Shown: one piece after another, positions 43,083-52,657 of the stretch
How positions within the stretch are numbered: the first letter of the stretch is position 1
Layout of the letters: each line of letters opens with the position of its first letter
NCBI RefSeq assembly: GCF_006965485.1
Contig: NZ_CP041360.1
Coordinates: 6,924,501-6,988,500, forward strand
Length of the DNA: 64,000 bases
Reading direction: 5' to 3'
From: Spirosoma sp. KCTC 42546
GTDB lineage: Bacteria; Bacteroidota; Bacteroidia; Cytophagales; Spirosomataceae
Translations under genes and position numbers: made by a program
The notes under the pieces: model-generated
The model's database searches: none
The model's input: the letters and a program-made list of their open reading frames with translations, nothing else
What the model was told of the DNA's origin: nothing

Positions 43083-45824
43083 ATGAAAATCAACATTACA
43101 CCAGTTGCTTACGGGCTATTGATTCTATTCAGCTTGTTCGCGCTGGAAGGCTGTCACCGATTCAGCCCCATTACCTCAATCAGTAGCTCTTCATCGGGCT
43201 ATAAGATTCCAACGGATGACAGTACCTTATATAGTAACAGCTCTCCGTTTCTGATGCCTTATAATCGAATCATCGACGCAGCCGGGAAGTCAGTCAGTTT
43301 TGGCGATGCCAGTTTTGAAAACCACAGCCTGGATGCGGTGCTGCTGCCGGATAAGAAAACCCTGGCTGTAGAAGACCGGTATGGTGTCGCTTTTTTCGAT
43401 GTGAAACAGCAACAGCTCATTTCGCGATGGGATTACAACAAAGGTTCGAGCGTTCGAGGTAGTATGAGTTCCTTCTCGGGCATTAAAGCGATTGTTTACC
43501 ACGACTCAACCTACATTTTCTGGGGAGCGGGCGGCCGAGGAAAGCCAAACTCCTACGTAATGCAGGCCGTTTGGGACGGCACTCGCGCCCGCCTGGTTCG
43601 GACAATTCCATTCGAGGCTATTGCTCCGGCAACTATTGCACTACCCAACGAAGTCGTGGTTAAGGAAGAAGCGGGCGAACTCTATTTATATACAGTCTTG
43701 AATGGCAACAATCAATTTGTTAAAGTCAGGGTAAAAGACCAACGGGTTGTCTGGACGGCTCCAACCGGCGTTGCCCCCTTCGGCCTGACGATCCTTGGCG
43801 ATAAAGCCTATATCACGAACTGGGCAGGACCAGTTCCTGATGCAACGAACGGCTTCAAAACCGCCGGTGTGCCCTGGGGAAGTGCCTACATTGACCCGAA
43901 GACGGGAGCTATGGCGCGGGGAACAGTGTCGATCATTGATATAAAGCAGGGAAAAGTAGAAAAGGAATTATCCGTTGGGCTACACCCAAATGCCATCATT
44001 AGCAGTCCTGACCAGCGATTCTTATATGTAGCTAATGGCAACAGCGATTATGTATCCGTTATTGATGCTCAGGCTCAACAGGTAACTGACTCGATTTTTG
44101 TGGGTTTATTCAATCGAGGCAATGGGTATATCGGTAGTACGCCAAATGCCTTAGCTATTAACCCGGAAGGGACTACGCTCTACGTAGCGAATGGGATGGA
44201 TAACGCACTGTGCGTTATTTCCCTGGGTAGTAAAGCAGCTACTGCGGGTACAGGCAGCCCCCAAATTAAGGGGTACATTCCAACCCAGGCCTACCCATCG
44301 GGCATTGTCCTGAATGGCAATGAACTCTACGTAACTAATCTGGAAGCGGTTGGGGCACGCGTGGCCAACCCTGTTGATCAGGGCGGGCAAGGAAAAAACC
44401 CGACGAAAAAAGAGTTGAAAGCCTACAACTCTCACAAACAGCTGGCCTCTATCTCCTTTATTCCTGTACCAGATGAGACGCAGTTAGCAGCCTTCACCGA
44501 AAAGGTAAAACAGCAGAGTCTTCAGTTTCGGCTGGCGCTAACCGAGCAGGTTCCCCGACCAGGCGTAGCGCCCAAACCCGTGCCCGAACGAATCGGCGAG
44601 CCGTCAGTCTTTAAACACGTTCTGTATATTATTAAAGAGAACCGCACCTACGATCAGGTTCTGGGCGATATGCCACAAGGAAGTGGAATGGCCGATTTGT
44701 GCATATTTGGCGATAGCATAACTCCCAATCAACACCGGATTGCCCGCAATTACCTGTTGCTCGATAACTACCATGTTTCCGGCAAATCGTCGGCCGAAGG
44801 GCACCACTGGGCCAGTGCGGCTATGGTTACCGACTATACCGAGAAGAGCGTGCGGGCCTGGTTCAGAAGTTATCCGCACGTCTTGTACGATGCGATGGTC
44901 TACGACAAAAAAGGCCTGATCTGGAATAACGCGCTCGATCACGGCAAAACGGTTCGCTTATACGGCGAAGCCTGCACCTGTCACTTCGATGAGAAACAAT
45001 ACGACTGGCGACGGTTGTATGAACTGCGCCAGGAAAACAAGCCCTTTTCCTTTACAAACACCACGACTATTTCCCGGGTTAGACCTGTGCTTTCGAAGAA
45101 CTTTCCGGGTTGCGATGATGAAAGCATCAGCGACCAGATGCGCGCCGATGCCTTTATCAATGAGCTAAATGAAACAGCTGCCAACCCAAACGCCGACTTG
45201 CCGAACCTGATGGTGATGTCGTTGCCTAACGATCATACGGCCGGAACAAACCCAGCCTTCCCAGTACCGAGAGCGATGGTTGCCGATAACGACTTAGCCG
45301 TAGGCCGAATTGTGGATGCGATCACGCACAGTCGCTTTGCCGCATCGACCGTCATTTTTATTACGGAAGATGACTCACAGGCGGGTTGGGATCATATATC
45401 GGCCTACCGAACCACGGGCTATATTGTCAGTCCCTACTCGCGATTGCAAAAAACCGTTCATACCAATTATAATCAGACGTCCATGGTTCGAACGATGGAG
45501 CAGATTCTGGGCTTACCACCAATGAATATCCTGGATGCCACCGCTCTGCCCATGTTTGATTGCTTTTCCGACAATCCGGATCTGTCCTTTAAATATAACG
45601 TACTGCCTAATCGCGTTAATTTGAACCTCATGAATCCATCGCCAACAGGATTAAAAGGCTCAGCACTGCGTTTTGCCAACCTCTCTAAACGGCATGGCTT
45701 TTTCCTGATTGATCGGGGGCATGATGATCTGCTGAATCGAATTCTATGGTTTACGGCAAAAGGCAAAAAACGCTACCCCGCTGAATTGGCGGGCGCAGAA
45801 GAGGATGACGACGATGATGATTAG
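43083..45824 (+). CDS. YncE-type propeller / phosphoesterase lipoprotein, copy 1
   Basis: 913 aa. Lipobox FALEGC with Cys24. Residues about 60-440 form a seven-bladed YncE/SMP-30-like propeller (AVEDRYGVAFFDV, HPNAIISSPDQRFLYVANGNSDYVSVID, ALAINPEGTTLYVANGMDNALCVI). Residues about 515-870 are an alkaline phosphatase/phosphoesterase-superfamily domain: IIKENRTYDQVLGDM, FGDSITPNQH, LLLDNYHVSGKSSAEGHHWASAAMVTDY, VMSLPNDHTAG and FITEDDSQAGWDHISAYRT carry the metal ligands. The chain ends in an acidic tail EEDDDDDD. Substrate unknown. A paralogue follows at 46015. Confidence 0.88.
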   Translation: MKINITPVAYGLLILFSLFALEGCHRFSPITSISSSSSGYKIPTDDSTLYSNSSPFLMPYNRIIDAAGKSVSFGDASFENHSLDAVLLPDKKTLAVEDRYGVAFFDVKQQQLISRWDYNKGSSVRGSMSSFSGIKAIVYHDSTYIFWGAGGRGKPNSYVMQAVWDGTRARLVRTIPFEAIAPATIALPNEVVVKEEAGELYLYTVLNGNNQFVKVRVKDQRVVWTAPTGVAPFGLTILGDKAYITNWAGPVPDATNGFKTAGVPWGSAYIDPKTGAMARGTVSIIDIKQGKVEKELSVGLHPNAIISSPDQRFLYVANGNSDYVSVIDAQAQQVTDSIFVGLFNRGNGYIGSTPNALAINPEGTTLYVANGMDNALCVISLGSKAATAGTGSPQIKGYIPTQAYPSGIVLNGNELYVTNLEAVGARVANPVDQGGQGKNPTKKELKAYNSHKQLASISFIPVPDETQLAAFTEKVKQQSLQFRLALTEQVPRPGVAPKPVPERIGEPSVFKHVLYIIKENRTYDQVLGDMPQGSGMADLCIFGDSITPNQHRIARNYLLLDNYHVSGKSSAEGHHWASAAMVTDYTEKSVRAWFRSYPHVLYDAMVYDKKGLIWNNALDHGKTVRLYGEACTCHFDEKQYDWRRLYELRQENKPFSFTNTTTISRVRPVLSKNFPGCDDESISDQMRADAFINELNETAANPNADLPNLMVMSLPNDHTAGTNPAFPVPRAMVADNDLAVGRIVDAITHSRFAASTVIFITEDDSQAGWDHISAYRTTGYIVSPYSRLQKTVHTNYNQTSMVRTMEQILGLPPMNILDATALPMFDCFSDNPDLSFKYNVLPNRVNLNLMNPSPTGLKGSALRFANLSKRHGFFLIDRGHDDLLNRILWFTAKGKKRYPAELAGAEEDDDDDD

Positions 45825-45868
45825 TAAGGATATAGTGCTAAAGCCTTTAGCTAACTAGCCTAACTATT

Positions 45869-45945
45869 TTTTACCACAGAGGCACAGACAACGCAGCGTT
45901 ATGATCAATAGACAGCTCTGTGTTCTCTGTGCCTCTGTGGTAAAA
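45869..45945. repeat. Inverted repeat of CACAGAGGCACAGA words between the two paralogues
   Basis: Left arm 45869-45896 (ACCACAGAGGCACAGACAAC) and right arm 45916-45945 pair over about 28 bp with a few mismatches. Words of the CACAGAG type repeat within each arm. It lies 45 nt after the first gene's stop. Confidence 0.87.
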
Positions 45946-46014
45946 CTTAAGGTAGATGAATACCTTCAGCACCATTGCGTACTACTTTCATTTCGCAAAT
46001 TCAACTTTATTGTC

Positions 46015-48525
46015 ATGGCCAACTACTCAACACTTCGTTACGGATTTAGCCTGTTTTTACTGCTTGCTACAGCGATCAGTTGTCATCGGCAAAGCAATTC
46101 CTCCCAGTCATCGGAAGAAGCCGAAACCTATAAAAAGCTGGCGGCTAATCGAGTTAATTTACCGAATGGCTGGTCCTTAACTCCGCCTGGCCGTAGTCTT
46201 GACCTGGATGATTTACCATTGAATCTGGTCGTTTCTCCTTCTAAAAAATACCTGGCAGTTACGAACAATGGACAGAGTACCCAAAGCATTACCCTGATTG
46301 ATGCCAGCACAGAACAAATCCTGGATACTGCTAAAGTTGGAAAATCCTATTTAGGGCTGGCCTTTAGCGCCGACGAACAGCGATTGTATGCCTCGGGTGG
46401 CAATGACAATAAAATCCTGGTCTATAAAATCGAGAATCAAAAACTGGTGCCCGACGAGCCAATCGTATTAGGCAAACCCTGGCCGGTTAAAATTTCTCCC
46501 ACAGGTCTGTGCGTCGATGAGGCAAAAAACCGAATCTACATTGTCACAAAAGAAGATAGCTCGCTCTACATTGCCGATACCCAAACCAAAAAAGTTCTTT
46601 TTAAACTGAATCTGGGTGCTGCAGCCTATACCTGTTTATTGTCGCCGGATAAGAATGAACTGTTTGTCTCACTCTGGGGCGGCTCGAAGGTGCTGGTCAT
46701 TAATGTGAATACGCCAGCGATAACGGCTGAAATTGCGACCAATAAGAACCCGAATGATCTGTTGCTCACACACGATGGCAAGTATCTGTTTGTGGCAAAC
46801 GGCAATGACAATACGGTGGCCCTGCTTGATGTAGCAAAGCGCCAGATAATCGAAACTCTGACCACTTCGCTCTTTCCCAATGCACCCCTTGGCACTACGC
46901 CCAATGGCCTGGCTCTGAGCGATGATGAAAATACGCTCTATATCGCCAATGCCGATAACAACTGTCTGGCCGTTTTCGATGTAAGCCGGAAAGGACATAG
47001 CCAGTCAAGCGGCTTTATCCCTACAGGCTGGTATCCAACGTCGGTTAAAGTCATTGGCTCTACGATCTTCGTTACTAACGGAAAAGGATTCTCCTCGAAA
47101 GCCAATCCCCGAGGCCCCAACCCGGTGCGAACGCGGACCCCACAACAAGTTGGCCCTAACCCCCAGGCAAACCCCGGACCTGTGCAGTACATAGCTGGCT
47201 TATTCAAAGGTACGCTCTCGATTATTGACACGCCCGATTCCGAAATCCTGGCGGCTTACTCGCGGCTGGTTTATGCCAATACACCCTACACAAAAAACAA
47301 AGAGTTACAGGCGGAAGGCGAAGCGGGCAACCCAATTCCAATGCAGGTGGGTGGGAGCGGCATGTCGTCCCAGTCGCCCATCAAGTATGTGTTCTATATC
47401 ATCAAGGAGAACCGAACCTACGATCAGATTTTAGGGGATATGAAAGAAGGCAATGGTGACCCGGCACTTTGTCTGTTCCCTGAAAAAGTGACCCCCAACC
47501 AGCACGCTTTAGCCAAAGAATTTGTGCTGCTGGACAACTTTTACGTCGATGCGGAAGTCAGTGCGGATGGACACAACTGGTCATCGGCGGCTTATGCCAA
47601 TGATTATGTTGAAAAAAACTGGGTAACCAGTTATGGCGGTCGGGGTGGTACCTATGATTACGAAGGTCAGAAAGAAATTGCCCACCCACGCGACGGGTTC
47701 ATTTGGGACCATTGCCAGCGGGCGGGTATTTCGTTCCGAAGTTACGGCTGGTTTGTAGATGGCAAACCCAATATTAAAGTTTTGGATGGCCATTACTGCC
47801 CTGATTTCAAAGGATTTAATCTGGGGTATATGGATGCCAGGCGGGAAGAAGCCTGGGAGCAGGATTTTGATGCATTGGTAGCTACCGGAAAATTACCCAG
47901 ACTCAACACGCTACGCCTGGGAAATGACCATACATCGGGAGCCAAAGTTGGCCTGCCCACCCCGGATGCCGCCGTTGCCGACAATGATTTAGCCGTTGGG
48001 AGAATGGTGGAGCACCTTTCTAAAAGCCCGATCTGGAACGAATCGGTGGTGTTTATTTTAGAGGATGATGCCCAAAACGGTCCCGACCATGTGGATGCAC
48101 ACCGCTCAATTGCGTTTATAGCTGGTGGGTTTGTAAAACGCGGCTATATCGATCATACGATGTATTCCACGTCGGGTATGCTCCGAACGATGGAGCTAAT
48201 TCTAGGTCTGAAACCCATGAGTCAGTACGATGCGGCTGCTACGCCCATGTGGCGCTGTTTCAACAAAAAAGCAGATTCGACACCGTTTACCGCCCGACCA
48301 GCCGGTGTCGATATCAATGAGAAAAACGTAGCGATCAACACCAACTCGAAACGTTCGTCGCTCTTTAACCTGACCCACCCTGACGATATTGACGACCTTA
48401 TTTTCAGCGAGATTGTGTGGCAAACTGTGCGCGGCCCCAAGAGTGTTATGCCTGCCCCACGCCGGGGAGCTTTTGTTCGTTTAGGGAAAGCGGGCGACGA
48501 AGAAGAGGACGATGATGACGATTAA
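46015..48525 (+). CDS. YncE-type propeller / phosphoesterase lipoprotein, copy 2
   Basis: 836 aa from the ATG at 46015, which starts a lipoprotein signal (LLLATAISC, Cys23); the frame from 45901 includes the hairpin. Same two-domain plan as the gene before: propeller (NLVVSPSKKYLAVTNNGQSTQSI, LAFSADEQRLYASGGNDNKI, NGLALSDDENTLYIANADNN) then phosphoesterase (IIKENRTYDQILGDM, LLDNFYVDAEVSADGHNWSSAAYAND, RLGNDHTSG, FILEDDAQNGPDHVDAHRS). A Pro/Asn/Gly/Arg-rich loop about residues 360-390 is unique to this copy. The tail is again acidic (DEEEDDDDD). Clearly paralogous to copy 1 but well diverged. Confidence 0.88.
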   Translation: MANYSTLRYGFSLFLLLATAISCHRQSNSSQSSEEAETYKKLAANRVNLPNGWSLTPPGRSLDLDDLPLNLVVSPSKKYLAVTNNGQSTQSITLIDASTEQILDTAKVGKSYLGLAFSADEQRLYASGGNDNKILVYKIENQKLVPDEPIVLGKPWPVKISPTGLCVDEAKNRIYIVTKEDSSLYIADTQTKKVLFKLNLGAAAYTCLLSPDKNELFVSLWGGSKVLVINVNTPAITAEIATNKNPNDLLLTHDGKYLFVANGNDNTVALLDVAKRQIIETLTTSLFPNAPLGTTPNGLALSDDENTLYIANADNNCLAVFDVSRKGHSQSSGFIPTGWYPTSVKVIGSTIFVTNGKGFSSKANPRGPNPVRTRTPQQVGPNPQANPGPVQYIAGLFKGTLSIIDTPDSEILAAYSRLVYANTPYTKNKELQAEGEAGNPIPMQVGGSGMSSQSPIKYVFYIIKENRTYDQILGDMKEGNGDPALCLFPEKVTPNQHALAKEFVLLDNFYVDAEVSADGHNWSSAAYANDYVEKNWVTSYGGRGGTYDYEGQKEIAHPRDGFIWDHCQRAGISFRSYGWFVDGKPNIKVLDGHYCPDFKGFNLGYMDARREEAWEQDFDALVATGKLPRLNTLRLGNDHTSGAKVGLPTPDAAVADNDLAVGRMVEHLSKSPIWNESVVFILEDDAQNGPDHVDAHRSIAFIAGGFVKRGYIDHTMYSTSGMLRTMELILGLKPMSQYDAAATPMWRCFNKKADSTPFTARPAGVDINEKNVAINTNSKRSSLFNLTHPDDIDDLIFSEIVWQTVRGPKSVMPAPRRGAFVRLGKAGDEEEDDDDD

Positions 48526-48567
48526 ATCCATCAAGAAATAAGAAGAACCCCTGTAAACCCAATTTTC

Positions 48568-49413
48568 ATGCATTATTTCACTCATTTTTTACTCCTTCTT
48601 ATTCTCCGTACTGCCGTTCCCCAAACGGCACCACCCCGACTCATTATCCGTGGTGACGACATGGGGTATGCACACGGGGGCAATGAAGCACTTGTAAAAT
48701 GCTATAAAGAAGGGATCGAAACATCCATCGAAGTGCTTGTCCCTTCGCCCTGGTTCCCGGAAGCCGTTCAACTACTGACCGAAAATCCAACGGTCGACGT
48801 GGGTATTCATTTGACGCTTAGCAGCGAATGGGATAATATCAAATGGAGACCCGTATCCGATTGCCCCAGCCTGAAAGATGCTGACGGGTATTTTTATCCC
48901 ATGATTTACCCGAATAAAAACTATCCCAAACGTTCAGTTGTGGAAAACAACTGGCAACTGGCCGATGTCGAAAAGGAGTTTCGGGCGCAGATCGAACTGG
49001 CCTTAAAAAAGATACCCCGTATTAGTCATATTTCGGGCCACATGGGCTGTACAGGTATGGGAGACGATGTAAAAACGTTAGTCAAAAAACTGGCGAAAGA
49101 ATATAAAATCGACATTATGCCCAATGAATTGGGAGTAGCCAACATAAGCTATGTGGGTGCGCATGCCACCTCGCAGGAGAAAATAGAAAGCTTTATAAAG
49201 ATGCTCGAAAGCCTGGAAGCAGGCAAAACGTATCTGTTTGTCGACCACCCTGGGCTCGATACGCCAGAACTTCGGGCTATCCATCATATTGGCTACGAGC
49301 AGGTCGCCATTGATCGTCAGGGTGTAACCGATTGCTGGACAAACCCCCAGGTGAAAGCACTCATTAAAACCAAAGGCATTCAGTTGATAAGCTATAAAGA
49401 CCTGGCGAGGTAG
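48568..49413 (+). CDS. ChbG/YdjC-family carbohydrate deacetylase
   Basis: 281 aa with a signal peptide (FTHFLLLLILRTAVP). YdjC/HpnK-family enzymes remove acetyl groups from sugars such as chitobiose using a divalent metal. Seen: LIIRGDDMGYAHGGNEA with the Asp pair, VDVGIHLTLSSEWDNIKWRPV with a metal His, and ISHISGHMGCTGM with the next His, followed by FVDHPGLDTPE. Catalytic residues present. Periplasmic location and a short distance after copy 2 suggest co-transcription, but no functional link is evident. Confidence 0.85.
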   Translation: MHYFTHFLLLLILRTAVPQTAPPRLIIRGDDMGYAHGGNEALVKCYKEGIETSIEVLVPSPWFPEAVQLLTENPTVDVGIHLTLSSEWDNIKWRPVSDCPSLKDADGYFYPMIYPNKNYPKRSVVENNWQLADVEKEFRAQIELALKKIPRISHISGHMGCTGMGDDVKTLVKKLAKEYKIDIMPNELGVANISYVGAHATSQEKIESFIKMLESLEAGKTYLFVDHPGLDTPELRAIHHIGYEQVAIDRQGVTDCWTNPQVKALIKTKGIQLISYKDLAR

Positions 49414-49414
49414 G

Positions 49415-49500
49415 TTAAAGAGCGAAAGCGTGAATGAGTGAAAGAGCGAATACTATGGGATGGCTCCGCTCTTTCACTCATTCACGCTTTCGCTCTTTAA
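49415..49500. repeat. Inverted repeat, 34-bp perfect arms, GAGCGAAAGCGTGAATGAG type
   Basis: Arms 49415-49448 and 49467-49500 are exact reverse complements of 34 bp around an 18-nt loop. It starts 1 nt after the deacetylase stop and ends 1 nt before the stop of the convergent radical SAM gene. Words of the GAGCGAAAG/GTGAATGAG/GTGAAAGAG type repeat in the arm. There is no U-tract. Confidence 0.96.
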
Positions 49501-49501
49501 T

Positions 49502-50524
49502 TCACGCCCACACCTTCGTTCCCTCGGTGCAATTTCGGCACATCTCAATTTCGGAGCGGGACCGGAACAGGGTTTGTCGGAAGTCCTGGTAAGCTGAGCC
49601 ATGCCAAAGGTCGGCGAAGGATTGGGTTTGTAAATCGCCGAGCCGGTGGTGAGCATCTTTGTCGAAGCAGCAAGGCACCACAAGGCCATCCCAGGTTATG
49701 ACGCAGGAGTGCCACATTTTCCAGCAGTGATCGCCAAAACCGTTTTTGATTTTATAGGTTCCGTCAGTTTGAGGAGCATATCGGCTATACTGATCCAGGG
49801 TTGGAATCAGGTCGGAACCCTGTTCGTATTCGTAAATCTGAGCCGTTTTGAGTCCTACTTCATCCACGCCCAGTTCTCGGGCAAGCTTTTTCACTTCAGC
49901 AATCTGATGCTCATTGGGCTTCACCACCAGAAATTGAAAAACGACATGGGGCGTCCGGGATTTCAGTTCTTTTTTCCAGCGCAGGATGTTCTTCGTACCT
50001 TCGAGCACTTTTTCCAGCTTCCCTCCTACCCTGTACTGCTGATACACTTCCTGCGTGGTGCCGTCAATAGAAATGATTAACCGATCCAATCCCGACTCCA
50101 CCGTTTTGCGGGCGTTAGCATCTGTGAGGTAGTGCGCATTGGTGCTCGTGGCTGTATAAATATTGCGCTCGGTAGCATAGCGCACCAAATCCAGAAACTG
50201 CGGATGCAAATAGGGTTCGCCCTGAAAGTAAAAGATCAGGTACAGTAGGGTTTCGTGGAGTTCGTCAATAGTGCGTTTGTAAAGTTCTTCGCCCAGCATA
50301 CCCGTTGGGCGGGTAAACGACCGCAGTCCACTTGGGCATTCGGGGCAACGCAGGTTACAACTCGTAGTTGGCTCAAACGAGATGGACATGGGTAATCCAC
50401 GCTGCCTGGGGTTACCCGTCTGTTTGGCAACGTAATAGCTCGACAGCACTTTAAGCGCATTAGCTACCCGTTTGGGTGTCAGTTTAGAAGCAAAATTAAG
50501 GCCGTCGAGTAGGTTGCGATTCAT
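49502..50524 (-). CDS. Radical SAM protein with SPASM-like C-terminus
   Basis: 340 aa. The 4Fe-4S/SAM motif CNLRCPEC supplies Cys56, Cys60 and Cys63 after EPTTS. The barrel continues with FYFQGEPYLHP, TSTNAHYLT and RLIISIDGTTQEVYQQYRVGG. C-terminal cysteines (WHSCVITWDGLVVPCCFDKDAHH, EMCRNCTEG) form a SPASM/twitch-like auxiliary cluster site. Such proteins modify peptides or small molecules; no peptide substrate gene is nearby. 30 bp after the gene at 50555, on the same strand, so possibly co-transcribed with it. Confidence 0.9.
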   Translation of the reverse strand: MNRNLLDGLNFASKLTPKRVANALKVLSSYYVAKQTGNPRQRGLPMSISFEPTTSCNLRCPECPSGLRSFTRPTGMLGEELYKRTIDELHETLLYLIFYFQGEPYLHPQFLDLVRYATERNIYTATSTNAHYLTDANARKTVESGLDRLIISIDGTTQEVYQQYRVGGKLEKVLEGTKNILRWKKELKSRTPHVVFQFLVVKPNEHQIAEVKKLARELGVDEVGLKTAQIYEYEQGSDLIPTLDQYSRYAPQTDGTYKIKNGFGDHCWKMWHSCVITWDGLVVPCCFDKDAHHRLGDLQTQSFADLWHGSAYQDFRQTLFRSRSEIEMCRNCTEGTKVWA

Positions 50525-50554
50525 TAGGTAAAGGTAACACGCAATAGACTAGTT

Positions 50555-52567
50555 TTAGCTTAATGAATCGGTCGCTACTCCCTGACTTTTCTGGTTTTCC
50601 AGCTTGTAAACCCGGCAACCTTCCTCCTCAAAAACCACCTCACCCTTAGGCAGTTTCGTCATTATATTTGGTAAACTCGCTGTCATACCAGCGGCAAAAA
50701 CGTAGCCTGTTGGGCTATCATGCGTCCAGGCAATGTAATCTTCCTCACCTGGTGCAACCAGCCATTGAGTCTCTTTACCCACAATTTCAGGCCAGATGCT
50801 TTCGGCAAATTTCCGCATGCGTAAGATGACAGAAAACTGATCGGCGTTTTGCCCCCAGGCAAATGGACCGTGGGTCACTTTATCGGGCTGGCGATCGTCC
50901 TCGATCCGGAAAACGTACAGTTTAGTATATTCTTCATTAGCGCCACGGTCTTCGTGTAGATTCCGAACCTCAAAACCTAACCCTACATAACTAGGCATAT
51001 CCGTTAGAAACAGCGCTGTGAAATAGCGAAACAGATTACCAGTACGATAGAACTCATCGAAACGGGGATCGTCTTTATCCGCCGTCATCACGGTAAAATT
51101 AGGGGCGAACCGGCGTGTTTTCAGGTACCTGTAATAATCCGAAAACTGACGCTTGAACTCGGCTGATCCAACCACAATGGACTGCAAATCCCCCAATGTT
51201 GAATCGGCCTCTATGGCATCGAGATGATCGAGTTCATTCCCATAACCCATTGTATCGGGTGGAGCCAGAAAGGTCTCAGCAAAAAATGCATAATAAGGAA
51301 CCTCCTTCGACTGTACGTATTTTTTGATTGCCCGAAGTGGATCATAATAGTCATCAACCATGGCGGGCACGCCCTCGGGTCGCATTTGCACATGAGCCAT
51401 GTCGCCCCGCATGAAATCGAAGTTATAGGCGCGTTGACAATCATACACTTTACGGCAAATGTAGTCCCAGGCCGGTCGGTTTGGCCGATCGAAATCAAGC
51501 TCCCAATTCTGGTTATTGTCTTTGGATTCGTAAAAGCGGTATCGTGCTAACGGGCCAAACACCCGCGACATAGCCTGAGGCTTATCGAACGCGTACTGAT
51601 ACCAGATTTGCCCGTATTCATCGAGCGTATAATCGTCTTTATCAATGTGCAGTCCACGATACGGGGGAGCCATCGTCATCGGCAATGTTTCAAAGCCCTG
51701 TTCCGTGAGGTGCCGAATCAGAGCTATCCGCCGGTTCAGTCGTCCACCATAATCATGTGGATTACCAAACAAAATACGAAAACGCTGATCATCTATCAGT
51801 ATGCCGATGTCCGTCGAGAAAAAAACGTCTTTGGCAAACGTTAATGGTGTCCCATCCGCGGCACCACGATACTTCAGAAACTGCCAGATAGCCTCTTCAA
51901 CATACCGATACACAAAGCTGGAATAATCAGCCAGTTCGTCGGGTTTGCCTGATTTCACATCCCGCTGAACCCATTCGAACAAGGCAGGGCAAGCCAGCAC
52001 CATTTCCGAAAACCGATCCGTATGCGGAATTACATCCATGCCCACCGTGCGGCCCATGGCGTGAAGCAGGTTCGTAACTACTTTAAGCTGCTTTTCAACG
52101 GTATCCAGAGCGGGAACGAAACTGGCCAGCGCTACATCAAAAAACTCCGGGTTGATTTGCCAGCTCACCATGCCATACAAGCTACCAACTACGCCCGGCT
52201 CCCAAATAGGCAACAGATGAATACTGTCGTGACTAGCTGGTAAGGTAAGCGCATAGTTAATAATAGCCCAAAACGAGCCTATGGTCCGGACGTTTACCCC
52301 AACCATATTACTCTGTTTAAGCCACGAGCCATCTGAATAAATTTTGGCAGGGCTATCAATGGTTTCAGCCGGATTTAAGGCCCGGCGCAACGTATCGTTA
52401 CCTAATCGCTTATGCAGAATTTCAAGCGTTTGATAGACCGAAAAACGCACAGCGGTTTGGGGCAACAAATTAGGAATGAACGACAAACGCCCCGATTGAT
52501 AGGTGTCTGTGTACAGGCTGTACTGTTGATTCCAGTCGGCTTGTAAGTTGCTGATCGAGTTCGCCAT
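50555..52567 (-). CDS. Divergent GH13-like (alpha-amylase superfamily) enzyme
   Basis: 670 aa, no signal peptide. I do not recognise a named family, but the order of elements recalls a GH13 TIM barrel: IHLLPIWEPG...LYGMVSWQINPEFFD (strands 2-3), MGRTVGMDVIPHTDRF (like the DxxxNH region), FDFMRGDMAHVQM (arginine and nucleophile Asp), YYAFFAETFLAP (acid/base Glu) and FTVMTADKDDPRFDEF (the third carboxylate). A C-terminal beta domain with WLVAPGEEDYIAW follows. Intracellular action on an alpha-glucan or sugar phosphate is possible. It has a strong leaderless-type promoter. Confidence 0.6.
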   Translation of the reverse strand: MANSISNLQADWNQQYSLYTDTYQSGRLSFIPNLLPQTAVRFSVYQTLEILHKRLGNDTLRRALNPAETIDSPAKIYSDGSWLKQSNMVGVNVRTIGSFWAIINYALTLPASHDSIHLLPIWEPGVVGSLYGMVSWQINPEFFDVALASFVPALDTVEKQLKVVTNLLHAMGRTVGMDVIPHTDRFSEMVLACPALFEWVQRDVKSGKPDELADYSSFVYRYVEEAIWQFLKYRGAADGTPLTFAKDVFFSTDIGILIDDQRFRILFGNPHDYGGRLNRRIALIRHLTEQGFETLPMTMAPPYRGLHIDKDDYTLDEYGQIWYQYAFDKPQAMSRVFGPLARYRFYESKDNNQNWELDFDRPNRPAWDYICRKVYDCQRAYNFDFMRGDMAHVQMRPEGVPAMVDDYYDPLRAIKKYVQSKEVPYYAFFAETFLAPPDTMGYGNELDHLDAIEADSTLGDLQSIVVGSAEFKRQFSDYYRYLKTRRFAPNFTVMTADKDDPRFDEFYRTGNLFRYFTALFLTDMPSYVGLGFEVRNLHEDRGANEEYTKLYVFRIEDDRQPDKVTHGPFAWGQNADQFSVILRMRKFAESIWPEIVGKETQWLVAPGEEDYIAWTHDSPTGYVFAAGMTASLPNIMTKLPKGEVVFEEEGCRVYKLENQKSQGVATDSLS

Positions 52568-52571
52568 GGGG

Positions 52572-52602
52572 CAAATGTAAACGCACTTTTTATAAAACCA
52601 AA
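52572..52602 (-). promoter_or_regulatory. Strong Bacteroidota promoter for the GH13-like gene, leaderless
   Basis: On the minus strand TTTG (52602-52599) and TACATTTG (52579-52572) are 19 bp apart, an exact fit to TTTG-N19-TANNTTTG. The ATG (52567-52565) begins only 5 nt after the -7 box, so the transcript should start at or next to the initiation codon. Confidence 0.75.
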
Positions 52603-52657
52603 TGCCGTTATTTTGTGTCGTTCTGACACCTGAGCAGTCTGTTTTGCGCGGTTCAGC

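Noticed and set aside
44151..44435. ORFs antisense to the propeller-phosphoesterase genes
   Set aside because: Short, without motifs, and inside well supported coding sequence.
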